Source: Ophiodon elongatus (Eukaryota > Chordata > Actinopteri > Perciformes > Hexagrammidae). From it: a stretch of 64,000 nt of DNA. Below, one piece after another: positions 48,090 through 61,704 of the stretch; position 1 is the first letter of the stretch; the number at the start of each line of letters is the position of its first letter. The stretch lies in contig JACSYO010002116.1 of assembly GCA_016806645.1 (NCBI GenBank), positions 4,247,001 to 4,311,000 of the forward strand, given 5' to 3'. Both the position numbers and the translations under genes were made by a program. The notes beneath the pieces were generated by a model. It saw only the letters and a list, made by a program, of their open reading frames with translations. It searched no databases and was not told the DNA's origin.

Positions 48090-49455
48090 GTTTTACATCT
48101 GGATTAATCTCCAATGGGCATCATCACAGATGCCATTAAATGTAGCAGAAGGCGAGAATCATGCAGGAAAGAGGCTGCCATCTGAATAATTTATTTGGAG
48201 GCTCATCTTGTCTCACACCGGGGGGATTTCTGCTTTCAATTTACACTGTTCTCCTCCCCGTATTCAAATCAAGGAGCATATTTGTTGTGATTGGCACACG
48301 GAAGGTCAACGTTAGCAAGCTAGCGTCAACGCTCTCCTCAGCGGGCTGGTATGCCGGTCTATTAGCACACTAGGATAGTGTGTGTTTGCGTGTGTGTGGC
48401 AGTCTTTGTTTACCTCAGCGTGTGCTGGGTGACACTGGAGAATAGGCCCGTGGAGCGCAGAGACAGCAGTGTGTGTCTGAGCTTATTAGGCTGCTTTCCA
48501 AGGACACAGGAGGCTCTAGACATTACACTGGCTGGGGAAAAAAACACTATAGCTAATCATAGCAGGAAGATGTTAGGACTGCAGACGCCGAGCGAGGGGT
48601 AGGGGAGGGAGACAAAACGTACAAGAGAGGGAAGGGAGGATGAGATAGAGCCGAGGATGAGGAGGGGGGAGGAGGCAAAAAAAAAAAGAGTTGGAGAAAG
48701 GAGGGAGAGCGCAGAATGAAGTCATGGCTCTCATGCATGTCCTCCCTCTGTGTGTCACACTGGGACTGAAAAGAGGACGGAGAGCGTTTCAGTAAGGCGC
48801 AGGTCATCTGTGACAGGATGAGCTGCCATTAGCCAAAGGCGCACAGAGCAACTGACAAGCAAGGAGAAGAAAAAAGAAACAACCCCTCTCTCTCTCTCTC
48901 AGAGTGACAAACTGTATTTTCTCCTCTGTTTGAAATCTGCAGCGTTCGAAACGGCACAAAGGATCTGTTTTGTTGTTCGGTGCTGTTGTTGTATGATTCC
49001 TTGGGGAACAGTTCAGTCTATTTCACTTTACACTCCATGTAGGCGGCGTACATGCAACAGAGACGCAGAACATATTCGTGAACGCTGTGTTTGTTTAAAG
49101 ACACTCGCTCTGTTAAGAGGGGAGCTTCTCGTTCTCTGAAATGGAATCCAAACCAAAAAAGAAAGCAGGTTACAAGGTTTGCTCGGGGCTAAAATGTGCT
49201 TACCAAGCAAAATGCCCTGGCCATTTCCAGTAGCAAATTGGTATGTGTTAGCCGGCGCTGATGACAGGCCATTTCTGTCGTTACGGGCATGAATGGTCCC
49301 GTAGTAGCCGGGCACAGTGCAGCGGTTCAACAAGGCCTCTTTAACCAGCTGAATGACAGGCGAGCAGACGGGCGGCGAGCCAACCACAGACATTCAGCTC
49401 TGGCTGCTGTAATGGTGCCAATTCAGCCAGACCAGGGAAACCACGTGACACGGGC

Positions 49456-49477
49456 AAAAAAAAAAAAAAAAAAAAAA
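49456..49477. repeat. Poly-A run of 22
   Basis: The longest A homopolymer in the window. Upstream sequence is unique-looking, so a retroelement tail is not supported. Confidence 0.9.
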
Positions 49478-50764
49478 GAGCGGGAGAGGCGAGTCTAAAA
49501 CTATGAGCACATCAACAGTTAAGTCCCCGGGCTGTGTCGGTCTTCTCCTCCGTGTGTCTCCAAGTTTTTTTGACCACATGTCTCGCAGTTCCCTTATGTT
49601 TACTTTTGTAAAGATGTTGTTGTCTTTTTCGTACCGCGGGGAATATATGAATGTGCGGCATGTTTCCTTGTTAAACTTTAAATGTCAGTGTCCACAGCCT
49701 CGAGCGTTGCGTCGGTAGCCCTTCACCCTCCGCCTCTTGGAAATCTCCGTGCAGACTGAGGGGAAACTCGGCACCAGTGTGACACAGCATGGAGGAATGC
49801 ACCAGCGGATGTGGCTCTCTCTCTCTCTCCCTCTCTTTCTCTTTCTCCTTCTCAGTCAACCCCAGTCGCCTCCCTCTCCCTCTCCCCCTCCCCCTCCCGC
49901 TGTGGGCAGGTCCATATGCACCCAGTAATTATCAAGGTTATTTTCTCCAGAGGGCCAAATCCCTGTTTATGGGCATGAGCGTGTGTCACAGGGCCCCGGC
50001 TAACAACCCACAGGACGCTGACTCCGTAGACAACCCCAAGGAAAATCTCGGCTTCAGCGACACTGCGGTTGCCAAACCCTGCAGTCAGACGCTTTGCTTT
50101 TGCTCCAATATAACGAAAAAGAAAAAGAAAAAGAAAAAAAAAAAAAACATTTGTGATTTTCGGTAGCTGTGTCATGACCTCGAGTGAGACAGCAGAAATC
50201 TTTCGTGTGAGCTTCGATCTCAGCTCCGGCCAAAACCTAGGAGTTATTTCTGGAAACCACCAACTTTACAAATTGTATCCGGCAGCAAAGAGAAAAAAGT
50301 AATACTCAAGACAATGAACTCTCTCTCTTATATAAATCTGTGTTATTTATGTATTGCTGACATGAGTGTTTTGTGTTAGTTCTACTGAAATGTAAAAAAG
50401 GAAAGAAAGGTTTTATTCTCTTATTGGTTTGATGCAAATCCTTTCCATGAGCCAGACACCCTGGAGAGTTGTGACCTGGGCTACAGCACACATTTCCTTT
50501 TGGCAATGGCTGCAGAGGAAGTGAAGACTGTGAAAGGCCAGTGGTTAACAAGCCCTGTAAAAACACTAACCAATCCAACAAACTAGGTATTATGCCAGTT
50601 AATTAGAGGCAAACAAGAGACAACTTTGTCTTCTGAATGGTATACAGAGTAGGCTTGTTCTCGTGCTACAGTAGGCGCTCGACAAACAAGAGCCTGGAGC
50701 AACCTGAATTGCAAGCTCAAAAGTAAATTTGCATGTAACTAACTGTTAGCCAGGGTTAGCAGTT

Positions 50765-50790
50765 CACACACACACACACACACACACACT
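50765..50790. repeat. CA microsatellite
   Basis: About 12 CA units. A second CA array lies at 50967-51000. Confidence 0.9.
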
Positions 50791-51489
50791 CACGAAAGTC
50801 GACTGCTCGCCTTCACAAAAGCTGCTTCCTCTCCGTTTCATCACGCAGGCCGGGCTTTGTTAGTGTGCGGAAATGCCTCCGGAGGGAATGAAAATACTGG
50901 CAAGTCCCTGCAGCTCTTTCTGGAGAGAAACGCAGGGAAAAGAGACCGGTCCTGCAGCTGCAAGATCACACACACAGACACACACACACACACACACACG
51001 CAACCACACACACGTATGCCAAGTGCCCATGTAGGTTGAGGGCTCAGGTTACGTACAGAGATAACCGTGTTAACCTAAAGAACATAAACACTGGTGTGTG
51101 GTTACAGGGCTGTCAGGGCACCAGAGGAGACGGAGGAAGCTACATTGACAGTACAGAATCTAAAGCTGGACTAATGTTGTCACGGCTGCCACAAAATTAT
51201 AGGCAACGTCACCGTGAAAGCTCATACCACTGCTAACAGCAGGGGTTTTCCAGCCTGGGAATTACATTTGGAGAACGAAGTGACCCTGCTTCCTAGATTC
51301 ATTAAGTCATACGAGTATCTTATTGAGAGATCCCATGAAACCGTCCAAGAGAGGTCAAGTAAAGTTGATACGTCTGAGGATCTTTAAATCAAAAAGGGAT
51401 GTCTAAACTGTGGCACCTCGCTCTATTTTATACAGCCATGTATCTCCTTCAGGGTTGCACACGTTCACACCTTCGAGCAATTTCCCAGT

Positions 51490-51640
51490 TCACCTAAGCT
51501 GCATGGAAAGCAGAGCACCCGCAGGAAAAAAACGAGAGAAAACGTCAGTTTTTTTGGACGCAGGCCTCCACGGTGGGTGCAAACCCCAAACCTTCATGGT
51601 AACCACCGAGCCACTGTGCAGCCCAGTACCTTGCTAATGC
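51490..51640 (-). repeat. Decayed teleost repeat (GGCACGGTGG type)
   Basis: The minus strand reads GGCTGCACAGTGGCTCGGTG, GTTACCATGAAGGTTTGGGG then TTTGCACCCACC. On the plus strand AGTTCACCTAAGCTGCATGG and AGAGCACCCGCAGGAAA fit the body of the same element. It is a very common fish dispersed repeat, here strongly mutated. Confidence 0.65.
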
Positions 51641-53334
51641 TCTTAAATATAGGAAAACTAAATTCCATTACCTCACTCCACACCATCTGAGCTAGCGAAA
51701 AACATGTGTGATCAGAAGACACTTTAACAACAGATGATTGCAATCAAACAGTCAATGGCCCGCACTTAAGGGAAAACACACCATATTAGTAAGAAGCAGA
51801 AACCCCATGATTTTAAAGGAATACATTATGTTTTCAACAGATTGCTCCATTGTTTGCGTAATGAAAGTGCAGGCACTGAAATCCTCCATGTGCTTCATGC
51901 TAATCCGTTTTTCTTCAGTATGTTAAATGATAGCAGCCGTTACGACTAGCATTATCCAAACTAGGAGGTCAGACAATTCAGTAAACAGTTTTCAGTGGTA
52001 TTTGTCATTTTGAACAGACTAGTCTGGGTCGTTTTTTTTGGAGCTATTTCGGGAGAGCAAACACTGCACACAGTGGATTTTAGCTCTACGCTGTCTAACT
52101 GTGCCACCCACGCTCACGTTCATTTGGCCCAGGGAGTTTAAAACAGTATGCTATTTTTATTTAATATTTCATGTAAATTGTACTTCCTACACAAAACTGA
52201 CAGCCACCTGGAAGTACGTCTTTTCAATACAGCTGCTGCAAGTTTTACAAAATAATATTCGCCAACTATCAGTCAACGCTGTGTGTATGCTCAGGCTTCA
52301 TTCTTGTAATTCAAAACCTCAAACTAATCAGTATCTACTGCCAAACATTGTACGTACCACCTGCACTGGAGGGAGCTTTACAACACATTCCAACAGGGCC
52401 AAGGACACACAAGTCTTAAACAACAACAACATTTCAGTGCTTCGTTTAGGACCATTTATCCACGCTGTTTCTGACCTTGTGCAAATTCCATTCATGCCAC
52501 ATCAGGCCAGTACCAAAGCAATCCTTGGCCTCATGTTACACGTACCTTATATTTAAATGATATGAGCTCGTTCCCGGCACACTCTGATTCTAGTTATAAG
52601 GTTATAAGTTACCCTGAGTTGAGGCTTCTGAATTGGTGTCAGGAGAGAGAAACTTGGATCGGTGCATCTTGAACCACCAACCATAAGTCACAGCTTTTAG
52701 CCACTGGCGCGGTCATACATGTCACAGTAAACATGCACGCAGGTTCGACCAAAAACATGGCTATGCATTGAGAAAGACAGCTGTAGCGTATAGTGTGTGG
52801 ACAGCAGCGATTTTACCAAAACAGCACACCACACACTAATAAATTCCATCTGTTCTGTTATGAGAGCCCCGACTCTCACGATCGAAAATCTTGCAAAATC
52901 TCTCGTGATCAAACTCGACTTCTGTGTAAAAAATATGAACGTTAGTAATTCATCTTACTACTACTTGATGCTTCGCATTTGCCGCGGCCGCCATGACTGT
53001 GGTCCTTCTTCAGTCAGTTGGTTCCCAATTGTCTGTCGTTTCCTGCCTCACCTCAGGGTTTCTCACACACACAACAGGATATCCAATCGTAAATATTGAA
53101 CATATTTAATATTTGCAATTTGAAATCGGTGTGGCCACGATGGATTTCCGAGCAAATTGAGGGATGTAAAAAACACTCTTAGCATAGCTCACACCATAGG
53201 AATATCTGACAAGATGTTCTTTAGAACCACCATTGTCGGGAGGGAAGAATTGGGCCCAAAATGTACTTGATTATCGTGTAAGCGTATGTATATAGTGTGC
53301 ACCCGCCATTAACCGATAAGCTGTGCAACACCCT

Positions 53335-53500
53335 GATTTAGATCAACTTTACTGTCCACCTTAGAGGAAATTTGTATTTGGCTTCTCCCAAGTGCAGCAA
53401 AAGGTTCATACAATGACCGTAACACAACACACCATTGATAACATACAAATATACAGTATACAATATACAATAGTGCAACTGACCAGGTAGCAGCAAATCA
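53335..53500 (+). repeat. Possible LINE-derived teleost repeat fragment
   Basis: ATCAACTTTACTGTCCACCT, TAGAGGAAATTTGTATTTGG and the CAACACACCATTGATAACAT/ATATACAGTATACAATAT run resemble the frequent fish string TTTATTGTCC...GGGGAAATTTGTCTTGG. I cannot name the element with certainty. Confidence 0.5.
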
Positions 53501-53764
53501 TCTAATGAAAGAGAGCACAAAGAAAGAAGGAAGAAACTGAAGCAGTGATTCTGTGTTCAATGTTTGGTGTAGAGAATAAAATACTCCTTATATACTGTAT
53601 GTTCCTGCTGGACTTTGGTTCCTTTAACAGCAAGGTGGACTTATAGGTGGACCAAACAACTGGCTGCAGTACTGTCTTAGCCCGGAGATAGCAAGGGAAA
53701 GCAGTTTCAAGATGTACTGATAGAGTAGAGGAGCGTTCAAGACAGCTGCTCGAGTTTCTCCCTG

Positions 53765-53767
<3 letters not shown>

Positions 53768-53796
<29 letters not shown>
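53768..53796. repeat. CT microsatellite
   Basis: About 14 CT units. Confidence 0.9.
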
Positions 53797-53799
<3 letters not shown>

Positions 53800-54297
53800 C
53801 ACCCATGCAAACACACACTCCACTCCCTCTCTCCTTTTTAGCCAGTGACAGCAGGCACCCAGCGATGACATGAGGAGTGTCTCTGGCAGCCAGTAAGGCA
53901 GCACTAAACAGACAGAAATATCTGCTCTGACAGACGGACAGACCGTCACCCACTCCGACATGCATGCAGCTGTCACTGAGCTTACCACTCCTCTTCCCAC
54001 CCCTCTGGTTTGATTTTCTCTCCACTCCGAACACGGTTTCCCAAATCTTCTTCTTTTTTTTTTACTTTCTTACAGCTATCATATACTATAATGAAAAGCT
54101 ACACCTACTCTTAGGACATTGTGCTTAGCACCGCTTGGCTTGTGGCCAGAGAGGAGGAGGTTCAGCTTTCATGAGGCCAACTGTTGAGCACACAGCCACC
54201 CTCCACTTGATCACCGTTGGCCCGCACAGGTCTAGCTCCTTGCCCCTTTCATTTATTTGTTTTTTTGTTCTTTCTTTCTTCCACGCTAGAATCTGTT

Positions 54298-54302
<5 letters not shown>

Positions 54303-54335
<33 letters not shown>

Positions 54336-54358
54336 CCTCTCTCTCTCTCTCTCTCTCT
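54303..54358. repeat. CT microsatellite
   Basis: About 27 CT units with one CCCC interruption near 54333. Confidence 0.95.
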
Positions 54359-54499
54359 GTTTAGCTCTCTCTTTCACAGCCTACAGCCGTTCTCAATTAG
54401 GAGGGTCAGGGAGCGGAGCGGAGAATAACTCAGGCTCTGGTATCTGTAGCTGGAAGGACCCAAAGATCAGCAGCAACAAGAAACCACTGCTATAACACG

Positions 54500-54700
54500 C
54501 TGAGCCAAAAACTGAGCTGTGGCTGCCTGAGTGTGCATATTGCATAAATCTTCTCAGTGTCAACAGGTTGTCAGTGACCTCTGACCTCTATATTTAAACA
54601 GACTATGAATATGACAGAGCAGCTAATGTTGTGATTGGTGCAGAGCTGAACTCTTTAATACAGCAATCTAGATCTCTTTGCTGTTCAATTTAAAAGACTC
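54500..54700. promoter_or_regulatory. Candidate enhancer containing the DR1 element
   Basis: Repeat-free block between a CT array and AT-rich sequence. Besides the DR1 it has GTGCATATTGCATAAATC, CTATATTTAAACAGAC and GAGCAGCTAATGTTGTGATTGG. The mix of nuclear receptor, C/EBP/POU and homeodomain-like motifs suggests an intronic enhancer. Inferred. Confidence 0.4.
54575..54587 (-). promoter_or_regulatory. Perfect DR1 nuclear receptor element
   Basis: The plus strand reads TGACCT C TGACCT, which is AGGTCA G AGGTCA on the gene strand: two perfect half sites with one-base spacing. DR1 elements are recognised by RXR-PPAR/RAR, HNF4 and COUP-TF proteins. It sits in a repeat-free block (about 54500-54700) that also contains the C/EBP- or POU-like sequence ATATTGCATAAAT at 54538-54550. 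Function is inferred. Confidence 0.5.
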
Positions 54701-55433
54701 TGGTGTTAAAAGCAGGGTTTCCTTTATCTGGTAATTACCGCTTCTTTTCCAGGAAAATCTGTCAGACATATTTGAATCTCTCTGGTCACAATGTCTGGTG
54801 AATACAATTCCCCTCAAAGTGGAATTGGCTGAAATAAAATTTCCACATATCCTTCTATTTAAAAAAAAATAAATCTTCATCAACCACCATAATGGCAAAA
54901 GGCAACGACCGAGAGAGATCATAAATGTCCAAACCAGCGAACCGTAACAAGTATTTTCTAAAACCAAGCAGGTCTAATGACAATGACGACGATAAGTCTG
55001 AGACACAGTAACGGAGGCCGCTGATGCCGTGGCTCCATTATTCTATACATATCCCGCCTTTCAATTGTTCTTAAGCTCAACAAACACAATATTTGACTGA
55101 AATTTCTCCCATTTGTCCAGAACATTGAAATCTTCCAGGAACCGTGGACTGGCGCCCAAATTTGTATAAAACTCAGTTGAAAACAATGTGAAATCAGTCA
55201 CACACTCATTGACAGGCAGGCACACACCAGATCGTCGCCCCATGTAGAGAGCTACTTTAATTGCTTTGTTTCAATGGTCCCCTCTGAATGGGAGAGAAGC
55301 TGGAGGCTGCAGTTTACAAGACACATCTGCAGGTGTTGCATTTCAAACTGAGAAACTCAAGCTGTGAGAAAGAACACATACACTAACACAGGCAAACAGA
55401 TAGAGGAATATACAGACCGACTGTCTCTTTCTC

Positions 55434-55438
<5 letters not shown>

Positions 55439-55496
<58 letters not shown>
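55439..55496. repeat. CA microsatellite
   Basis: 28 uninterrupted CA units. Confidence 0.97.
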
Positions 55497-55499
<3 letters not shown>

Positions 55500-56492
55500 G
55501 GTGCAGCACTTTCCTCCACGGCATCCTGCCTGAAAAATGCTGGCACATCTGAGCGAGGTGAAATTGAAAATCTCTTAACATCTGTGTCTGTTTCTATCAA
55601 AATGCTGTCTTTAATGTGAGGAAAAGCAAAATATATGACAAGACAAAGCTGAGGCCTGGTATATATTGAGCACAGACGTGTCAAATCGAGAGAAAGAATG
55701 TGCTCATCAATGGGGCTCCTTCAATGTGGCTGATGCTTCCCAGTAGGCATTACACACTAAAAGTCTGACAGAGCCATAAATACCACCCACTAATGTGGCT
55801 CAGGGTCATGTGTAGGTTTTAGATCACCTCTCCGTGGCCGGTACACTTTGTGGAAAAACTACTTTACTTTGTTGCCACAGAGCCACTTGTACGCAGCATC
55901 TCCCCCACAGACGCCTCGGAAAAATAGCTCATTCAGAACCATTTTCACCCGTTTAATCTGAAGAGAGCGGTGTCACTATGAGAATCAAATCTGTTTGTTA
56001 TAGCCGAGTGTCGAGTAGTTTGGAGGATTTCGCGTAGCGTGTCTCTAATTCACTGAAAGAAAGAGCAATCAGCTAAGCTTCAGATGGCATCCGACAGACG
56101 ACCGATTCAATCTCCTTTCTTCGAGCATCCCTATTGTAATGTTCCCACACCGCCGTGCGTGCCGCATTGCACACATTTCTGATAATCTATGCAAATAGGC
56201 CACAGATGGACGAGTATGTATCTAATTGAGAAACATATGTGTTGCACTTTAAGAAAATAATATTCGTACATCTCCCTTTGCTTTGTGCGCTCACCCCGTT
56301 TTCTGTGATCCTTCATTCATTCATTCACCAAGAGTGACGTGAGAGCGTGACGCTGGCGTCTTGCCACACCATTTGTGAAATTATTCAAATGAGGACACCA
56401 TGTTTCTTTTGTTTACCGCCTTGAATGGCGACACGGAAACAAGGTTGAAGTATTTATGAACGCCATTCCTCACTCTCACTCTACAACTGCCA

Positions 56493-56614
<122 letters not shown>

Positions 56615-56629
56615 GAGTGCCGCCGCCGC

Positions 56630-56940
56630 ATTGGAGGAACGTCCCCGGCATTATGAGAAGCCATTAATGAGTGTGTGGCGTGGCGTGTTGTGTTGTGATG
56701 CGTGGCATATTACAGCCATTCATCAGGGCCAGGAGACACTTGACAGGCGGACAGCCAACAGGTTGTGTAATCATATAACACAGCCATGTCAGGCCTGCCA
56801 CGGCTCCGTGTCCCATTCAGTCCTCTAATGTTGTTTTCCTCTGGGTAATTGACGACGGCAGAGCGAGAGGGACCCACTGATGGATAACATCATGGACCAA
56901 CCGGCGCAAAAAGATGGCGGCCCACAGGAGTGATGTCATT
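56630..56940. promoter_or_regulatory. Candidate conserved non-coding element
   Basis: Unique block next to the long CT array: GCATTATGAGAAGCCATTAA, GCATATTACAGCCATTCATC, GTTGTGTAATCATATAACAC and CCTCTGGGTAATTGACG. Homeodomain-like cores recur. Inferred from texture only. Confidence 0.3.
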
Positions 56941-57551
56941 TCTGATTGCATCAACATTTGGAGATATTTGCAGGACAATTCTGGAATAGAACTTCTTTTT
57001 TTGTAGTTTGGCCGAACATTTCTATTGGTTACGATAACTTTGTACTCCCCTTAGTGGTTTCTGAGATTTGGGTACACGAAATCACTAAAAACTAAGTCAA
57101 ACCAGGAAGTGAAACCAAAATATTGGTAATAATCTCTCTTTGCACAGGAAAAGGTAAAGTCAAGGTCAAAGCTGAACCAGAATTCCAGACAGTTTTGGTA
57201 AAAATGTAAAATCATTTTTCACCTTTGTTTTTTGTTCCAAACAAGTTTGGGTAGCCTGGGGTTTGTTTACAACCTCCATGAACATCTGACGGCTCCTGTT
57301 TCTGACTTATTTTTGCCACCTAAATCTCAGCAGTATGATGTAATTATGACCTATTTTTACCTCTACTATTAAAGGAAAGAGAGGCAAACTATGAAAATTA
57401 TACATGCACCTGTTGCCGATCGGATGCCGATGGAAACTGGCTGGTTTCCAGTTATCATCAGTTTCATATTTTACATATTTTGGCGGCCACATTTACACAC
57501 GTGTCACTAGTTTTGAGTCGGCACACTGCGACACAGGCAGTAAAGTCATAG

Positions 57552-57607
<56 letters not shown>
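57552..57607. repeat. CA microsatellite
   Basis: 27 uninterrupted CA units. Confidence 0.97.
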
Positions 57608-57609
<2 letters not shown>

Positions 57610-59770
57610 CACATGTGTTGGTGAGTGAAGATGACATAAAGCTCACAATTTGTCACAAGCTGTGGAGGAACAACCGTAAAACATTTGGAACAACTAACTT
57701 AAATCAGATGGTTATCATTTTGTAATACATTTCCATGCGTGCTGCTCAGAGTCGTCGCAGTGACCGGCTCATCTGTCCTGAGACAGCGGTAAAAAATATA
57801 GTTAGTCTGGAGCCTTGCTGTCAATTATAGTTCTGATGAAGAAAATTGTCAAAATCTGAATTGGCAGGTCAGACTTTTATAACATCGGTAATTGAAATTG
57901 GCAAGGAAAATTGCAAATGGTCCATCTCCAAGAAAAATAAAATAAATAAGACCCAAGTTGCATAAAACTGGAATTTCCCTTGACACAAAGGGAAAAGGCG
58001 AGAATACAAAGCCAAGGTAACACCCTGATGCGTCCTGATCTATTTTGGTTTCACACTAAATCCATGTAGGTATAGTACTTATTAGGTTTAAGGAGTCATA
58101 ATTGTGTCAACGAGAAAGCGAGTCATCTAAATATATCAAAGGAAATCATTTCAGACATTAATCTAAGTAACTGCCTTAATTATGTCGAAACATGTCCGAG
58201 TAAAAGTGTTACTCTGGTAATTATAGAGTACCAGGAATGCCATCTGACGCTGAGGAATGTGTTGCAAATACTCCGACTCCTCTCAACAGCACAACTCTCA
58301 GCTGCATTGGAGAAGCAGAGGTGGCCCTGAGGCGGTGTTAGACGTTGTTAAGGATAGCAAGTATCCTCACACAACCTGTTCTGCTCTGTCCCTGAGCTGG
58401 AAAAGAGAAGACAATGTTCCCTCTCATCCTCCCACTCTCACCACTTTATACCTCTGCCTGTTTGTGAGATGGCTCTTGCAGCACACAATCCCAAAACAAG
58501 GCCAGCTTGTGTGTGTGAAAAATGTGTAAGATGGTAACCACAATTAATATCACCGGTAAGGATAAAAATACACGTTCCTGTCTTTTGAATATCATCAGTC
58601 TCCAAAGCCGCAGCACTTCAAGACTCTCATTCTCTCTTGATTAGACTCTTGCTGTCTCTCAGTCTATCTTTTTCTCCGTGTGCACATATTATTCTGTATG
58701 GTGGGTGAGTTACATAGACAGACGCTCAGGAGTTCTTGTGTCACACAACAACATTTACCTCAGAAAAACTTAAATCTGCAGGGGAAAATAAAAAAGATGG
58801 GAAGAGAGGAGAAACGAACAAAAATTGAAGAGGGTGAAGGACACAAAATGGAGGGGGAAAAAAAACCCGTCAGGACTGAAAAAGAAGGCTGGGAATGGGA
58901 TGCTAATTCCTTTGGAGTGAGTTAATCCCTAAGGGCTCTGACATCCTTCGCTTTATCTAGGAATGCCATGAGGCACGAGGCGCAGACAACACACCAAAAG
59001 AGCCAAACATCAACTACGTCACTAATTTGCGTCACTAATTGCTGTTTACATACGCGACGATATGCGTCTATACAACGCCTGTATCAAATGATCCGCTAAA
59101 TTTAAAATGAGTGACAAGAGAGTGGGTTGGCTACAATGTTGTTCACCTAACCTCCGTGCTGCTCAGCACCAGATTGTGTCTCGGCAGGGTTTTATGTCAT
59201 TGTTTTACCCGCTCACGCTACAACTAAGGCTGGTGATTTACAATTTATCTTGCCTGGGTCCGGACCTTTAGTCCGCCCACTCCACCAAGTTGACAATTCT
59301 GTCTGATATGAGGCAACAATATATCTACTCTGGAGAGCGTTTTTTAAAAAGCTCAGGTTTGGGTTTAAAAACTGCCAGCTGCATGCATACATACCTACCT
59401 ACGTCCTCGTTTTTGATACGTAGTTTGGTGTAGGACTTCATATACTGATCGCGTCACCACAGCACGAGACAGTGGTGTTAAACGTGGTCAGGTCGTATCA
59501 CACTTTAATTACATTCCACTCTGTGCGTGTGTTTACATTCGTTCATTTACTTTGTGATACAGAGCGCTCCCATTACTGATTAGGAGACTTTTCTGTGCAA
59601 TCGCCAAATTTGTGCCTCGTTCGTCCTCTGTGGCAGAGAGCGCTGATCTCCTCGAATAGAGAGAAGCCTCGCAGTGGAGACGGTGTGGTCCGGAAGATTA
59701 CTGAGCTTTTCTTCCAACTTTCATTGACAGCAATTTCTACCAGAGTTGGAAACTCGCAGGAGAAAAACAC
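57610..59770. other. Unique intronic stretch without recognised gene
   Basis: No microsatellite, exon or clear repeat is seen over about 2.1 kb. There is a short direct repeat GCGTCACTAATT near 59010-59040 and a purine-rich patch at 58780-58895. Confidence 0.4.
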
Positions 59771-59774
59771 GAGC

Positions 59775-59940
59775 AGCCCGAGATGGCCAATCACAGCTCT
59801 TGTAATCTCCATATTCCGCGCGCCCCAAAGCGTACGTTTTTAAGGAGGCGCACGTCAACTGCAGCATAGCTACGTCTATGTGCGTAGGCTCAACAACTGA
59901 GCCGTATCCCTTTAATGCAAAACTATAAATTTCACCTTCA
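59775..59940. repeat. Possible dispersed repeat relic
   Basis: GATGGCCAATCACAGCTCTT, GCGTACGTTTTTAAGGAGGC, CTACGTCTATGTGCGTAGGC and AACTATAAATTTCACC resemble a fish element rich in CTACG/GCGTAGGC motifs. Weak recognition. Confidence 0.35.
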
Positions 59941-59988
59941 GTGTGGACACGACACACTAAAGGAATCCACCCAACCGTTACACACTCA

Positions 59989-59989
<1 letters not shown>

Positions 59990-60025
<36 letters not shown>

Positions 60026-60033
60026 ACACACAA
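59990..60033. repeat. CA microsatellite
   Basis: About 20 CA units with one GACA interruption. Confidence 0.95.
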
Positions 60034-60577
60034 GCATACATGCTTCCTCTCTCCTACATTTCAACTCCCATCGCCCCACAACAGCCACAGTGTTCAGTGT
60101 CAACAGTGGTCACACTATGTGGTGCAAACATTAAAAATGCATCCAATTAAAGCTGCAGGGGAAAATACTTCTCTGTAAACTGCAACAGTCTGTAACATGT
60201 TTGCAGCGATGATAGGCTTTCTAAACAAATTAAGCCAGAGGAGCACTATATTACTCATCCTGGCGGGCTGTCTGGCCAAATTCAGCCTCAATTGCACAGT
60301 TGTTTGATCAACTGTTGGTGCGCTGTGTGTGCGTTAATGCGAGAGAAGGAGGGGGGAAAAAAAGAACAGACACGAGTCCACAGATACCAGGCGAGCTGAA
60401 TGCAGTACGACAGCAGCAGAGAAATGCAGCAAAACTTGTCTTCCTATACTTTCATGTGTCTGCAGTCGTGTGCTGTCACATTGTGCAGCTCTGTTCTGTC
60501 AGCTGGCAGCATCTCTCTTTCTTTCACTGTGCATTACTTGTCACTCTGCCGATGGTCGGCGCGTGTGTGTACTCGGG

Positions 60578-60716
60578 AGTGTGTGTGTGTGTGTGTGTGT
60601 TAAACCTGTCGCTTTCTGTGCTCTGACGTCCGTGTGCTTATTGCTTTGGCTGATCCCTGCTAGTCGCACATGTGTGTGTGGTATCTGTGTCTGTCTGTCT
60701 GTCATATATACGTGCG

Positions 60717-60748
<32 letters not shown>
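60578..60748. repeat. Two GT microsatellites
   Basis: GT arrays at 60578-60600 and 60716-60748, with CTGTCTGTCTGTC between them near 60690. Confidence 0.9.
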
Positions 60749-60751
<3 letters not shown>

Positions 60752-61704
60752 CAGATGTTCCCCGAGCGGTGCCATTGCTCAGTGTTCACACACACCGCAC
60801 CAAGGAAGATTAACCGGCAATTTATTTATTTATTTGCTTCCTACATCTGCCCCCACCCACCCTACAAACCACCCCCTAATCCCTGGTAGCACAGAACACG
60901 GGAGGGAGAAGGCAAAAGAAGGTGCCAAACTGGAGCTATGTGGCAGAGTTTTTGCACCACTCTAGACCTACTTTAAAGTGACTAACCTTTCTGGTTCGGA
61001 GCCATTAGAGAAATTTTAAGACGTATAAAATTGAACGACAATAAGCTCTTCAAAGTATCTCGTTTCATTGGGACAGTGCAGTGCTGAGATTCAGTTCAAT
61101 ATCAAGTCACTGTAATATGCTACTTAAAACTTAGCAACGAACCAACTAAAACCCTAAAAAAAAAAGCAGCCCATAGTTAATGTAGGCTTCAGATCGGGGT
61201 TAGAAAAGTTTAAGTCTTCAGTCAAGTGGTTACATAGTCGAGAAACTCTACACTCAAATTAACTTTTTGTTCACACAAATCTGAAACACATGAATCCTTT
61301 TCCCTATTACCCAGTCCTGCAATCTGCTCACTGCAACAAAAAAAAACTGCAATTTCTTCTTTTTTTTTTAATAAATGGTTCTTGAATCATAGTGCCATGG
61401 TTTTGTTCTATTCTCCAAGTATTGACACTGGCCACAGGCTTCTCGGCGGGGACTGGCTGGGTTTTTTAGACAGAGCCAAACAAGATCCTGCACAGCTCCT
61501 CATAAACAGCAGCTGCAGACTGCTCAGTTCCCAGTTCCTCCCCGGCCGCCAGCCCAGGAGGGTCCAATCAAAACCAGCCACATTACTCCCTCAGTTCCCC
61601 TTTGCGTGCCAAGTCTGCTCCGTGTCGGGGGGAAAAAAAGCCAGGACTAAACCAAAGAGCGTGCACAATCACCGAGTTGTGGATTAAAAGAAAAATCAGT
61701 TTAC

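Noticed and set aside
49028..49393. Minus-strand frame with a donor-like TTG|GTAAGC at about 49199
   Set aside because: No good acceptor and no family match; likely unique intronic DNA.
52038..52556. 172-codon open frame on the plus strand
   Set aside because: The protein has no recognisable motif and the region shows no splice or promoter signals. Chance frame in unique intronic DNA.
57160..57168. TCAAGGTCA, a perfect ERR/SF-1 type half site
   Set aside because: A nine-base motif is expected about once in two such windows, and nothing nearby supports it.
58759..58775. 17-base potential microexon on the minus strand (good pyrimidine tract, CAG acceptor, GAG|GTAAAT donor)
   Set aside because: Too short to support without transcript data; pyrimidine tracts are frequent here by chance.
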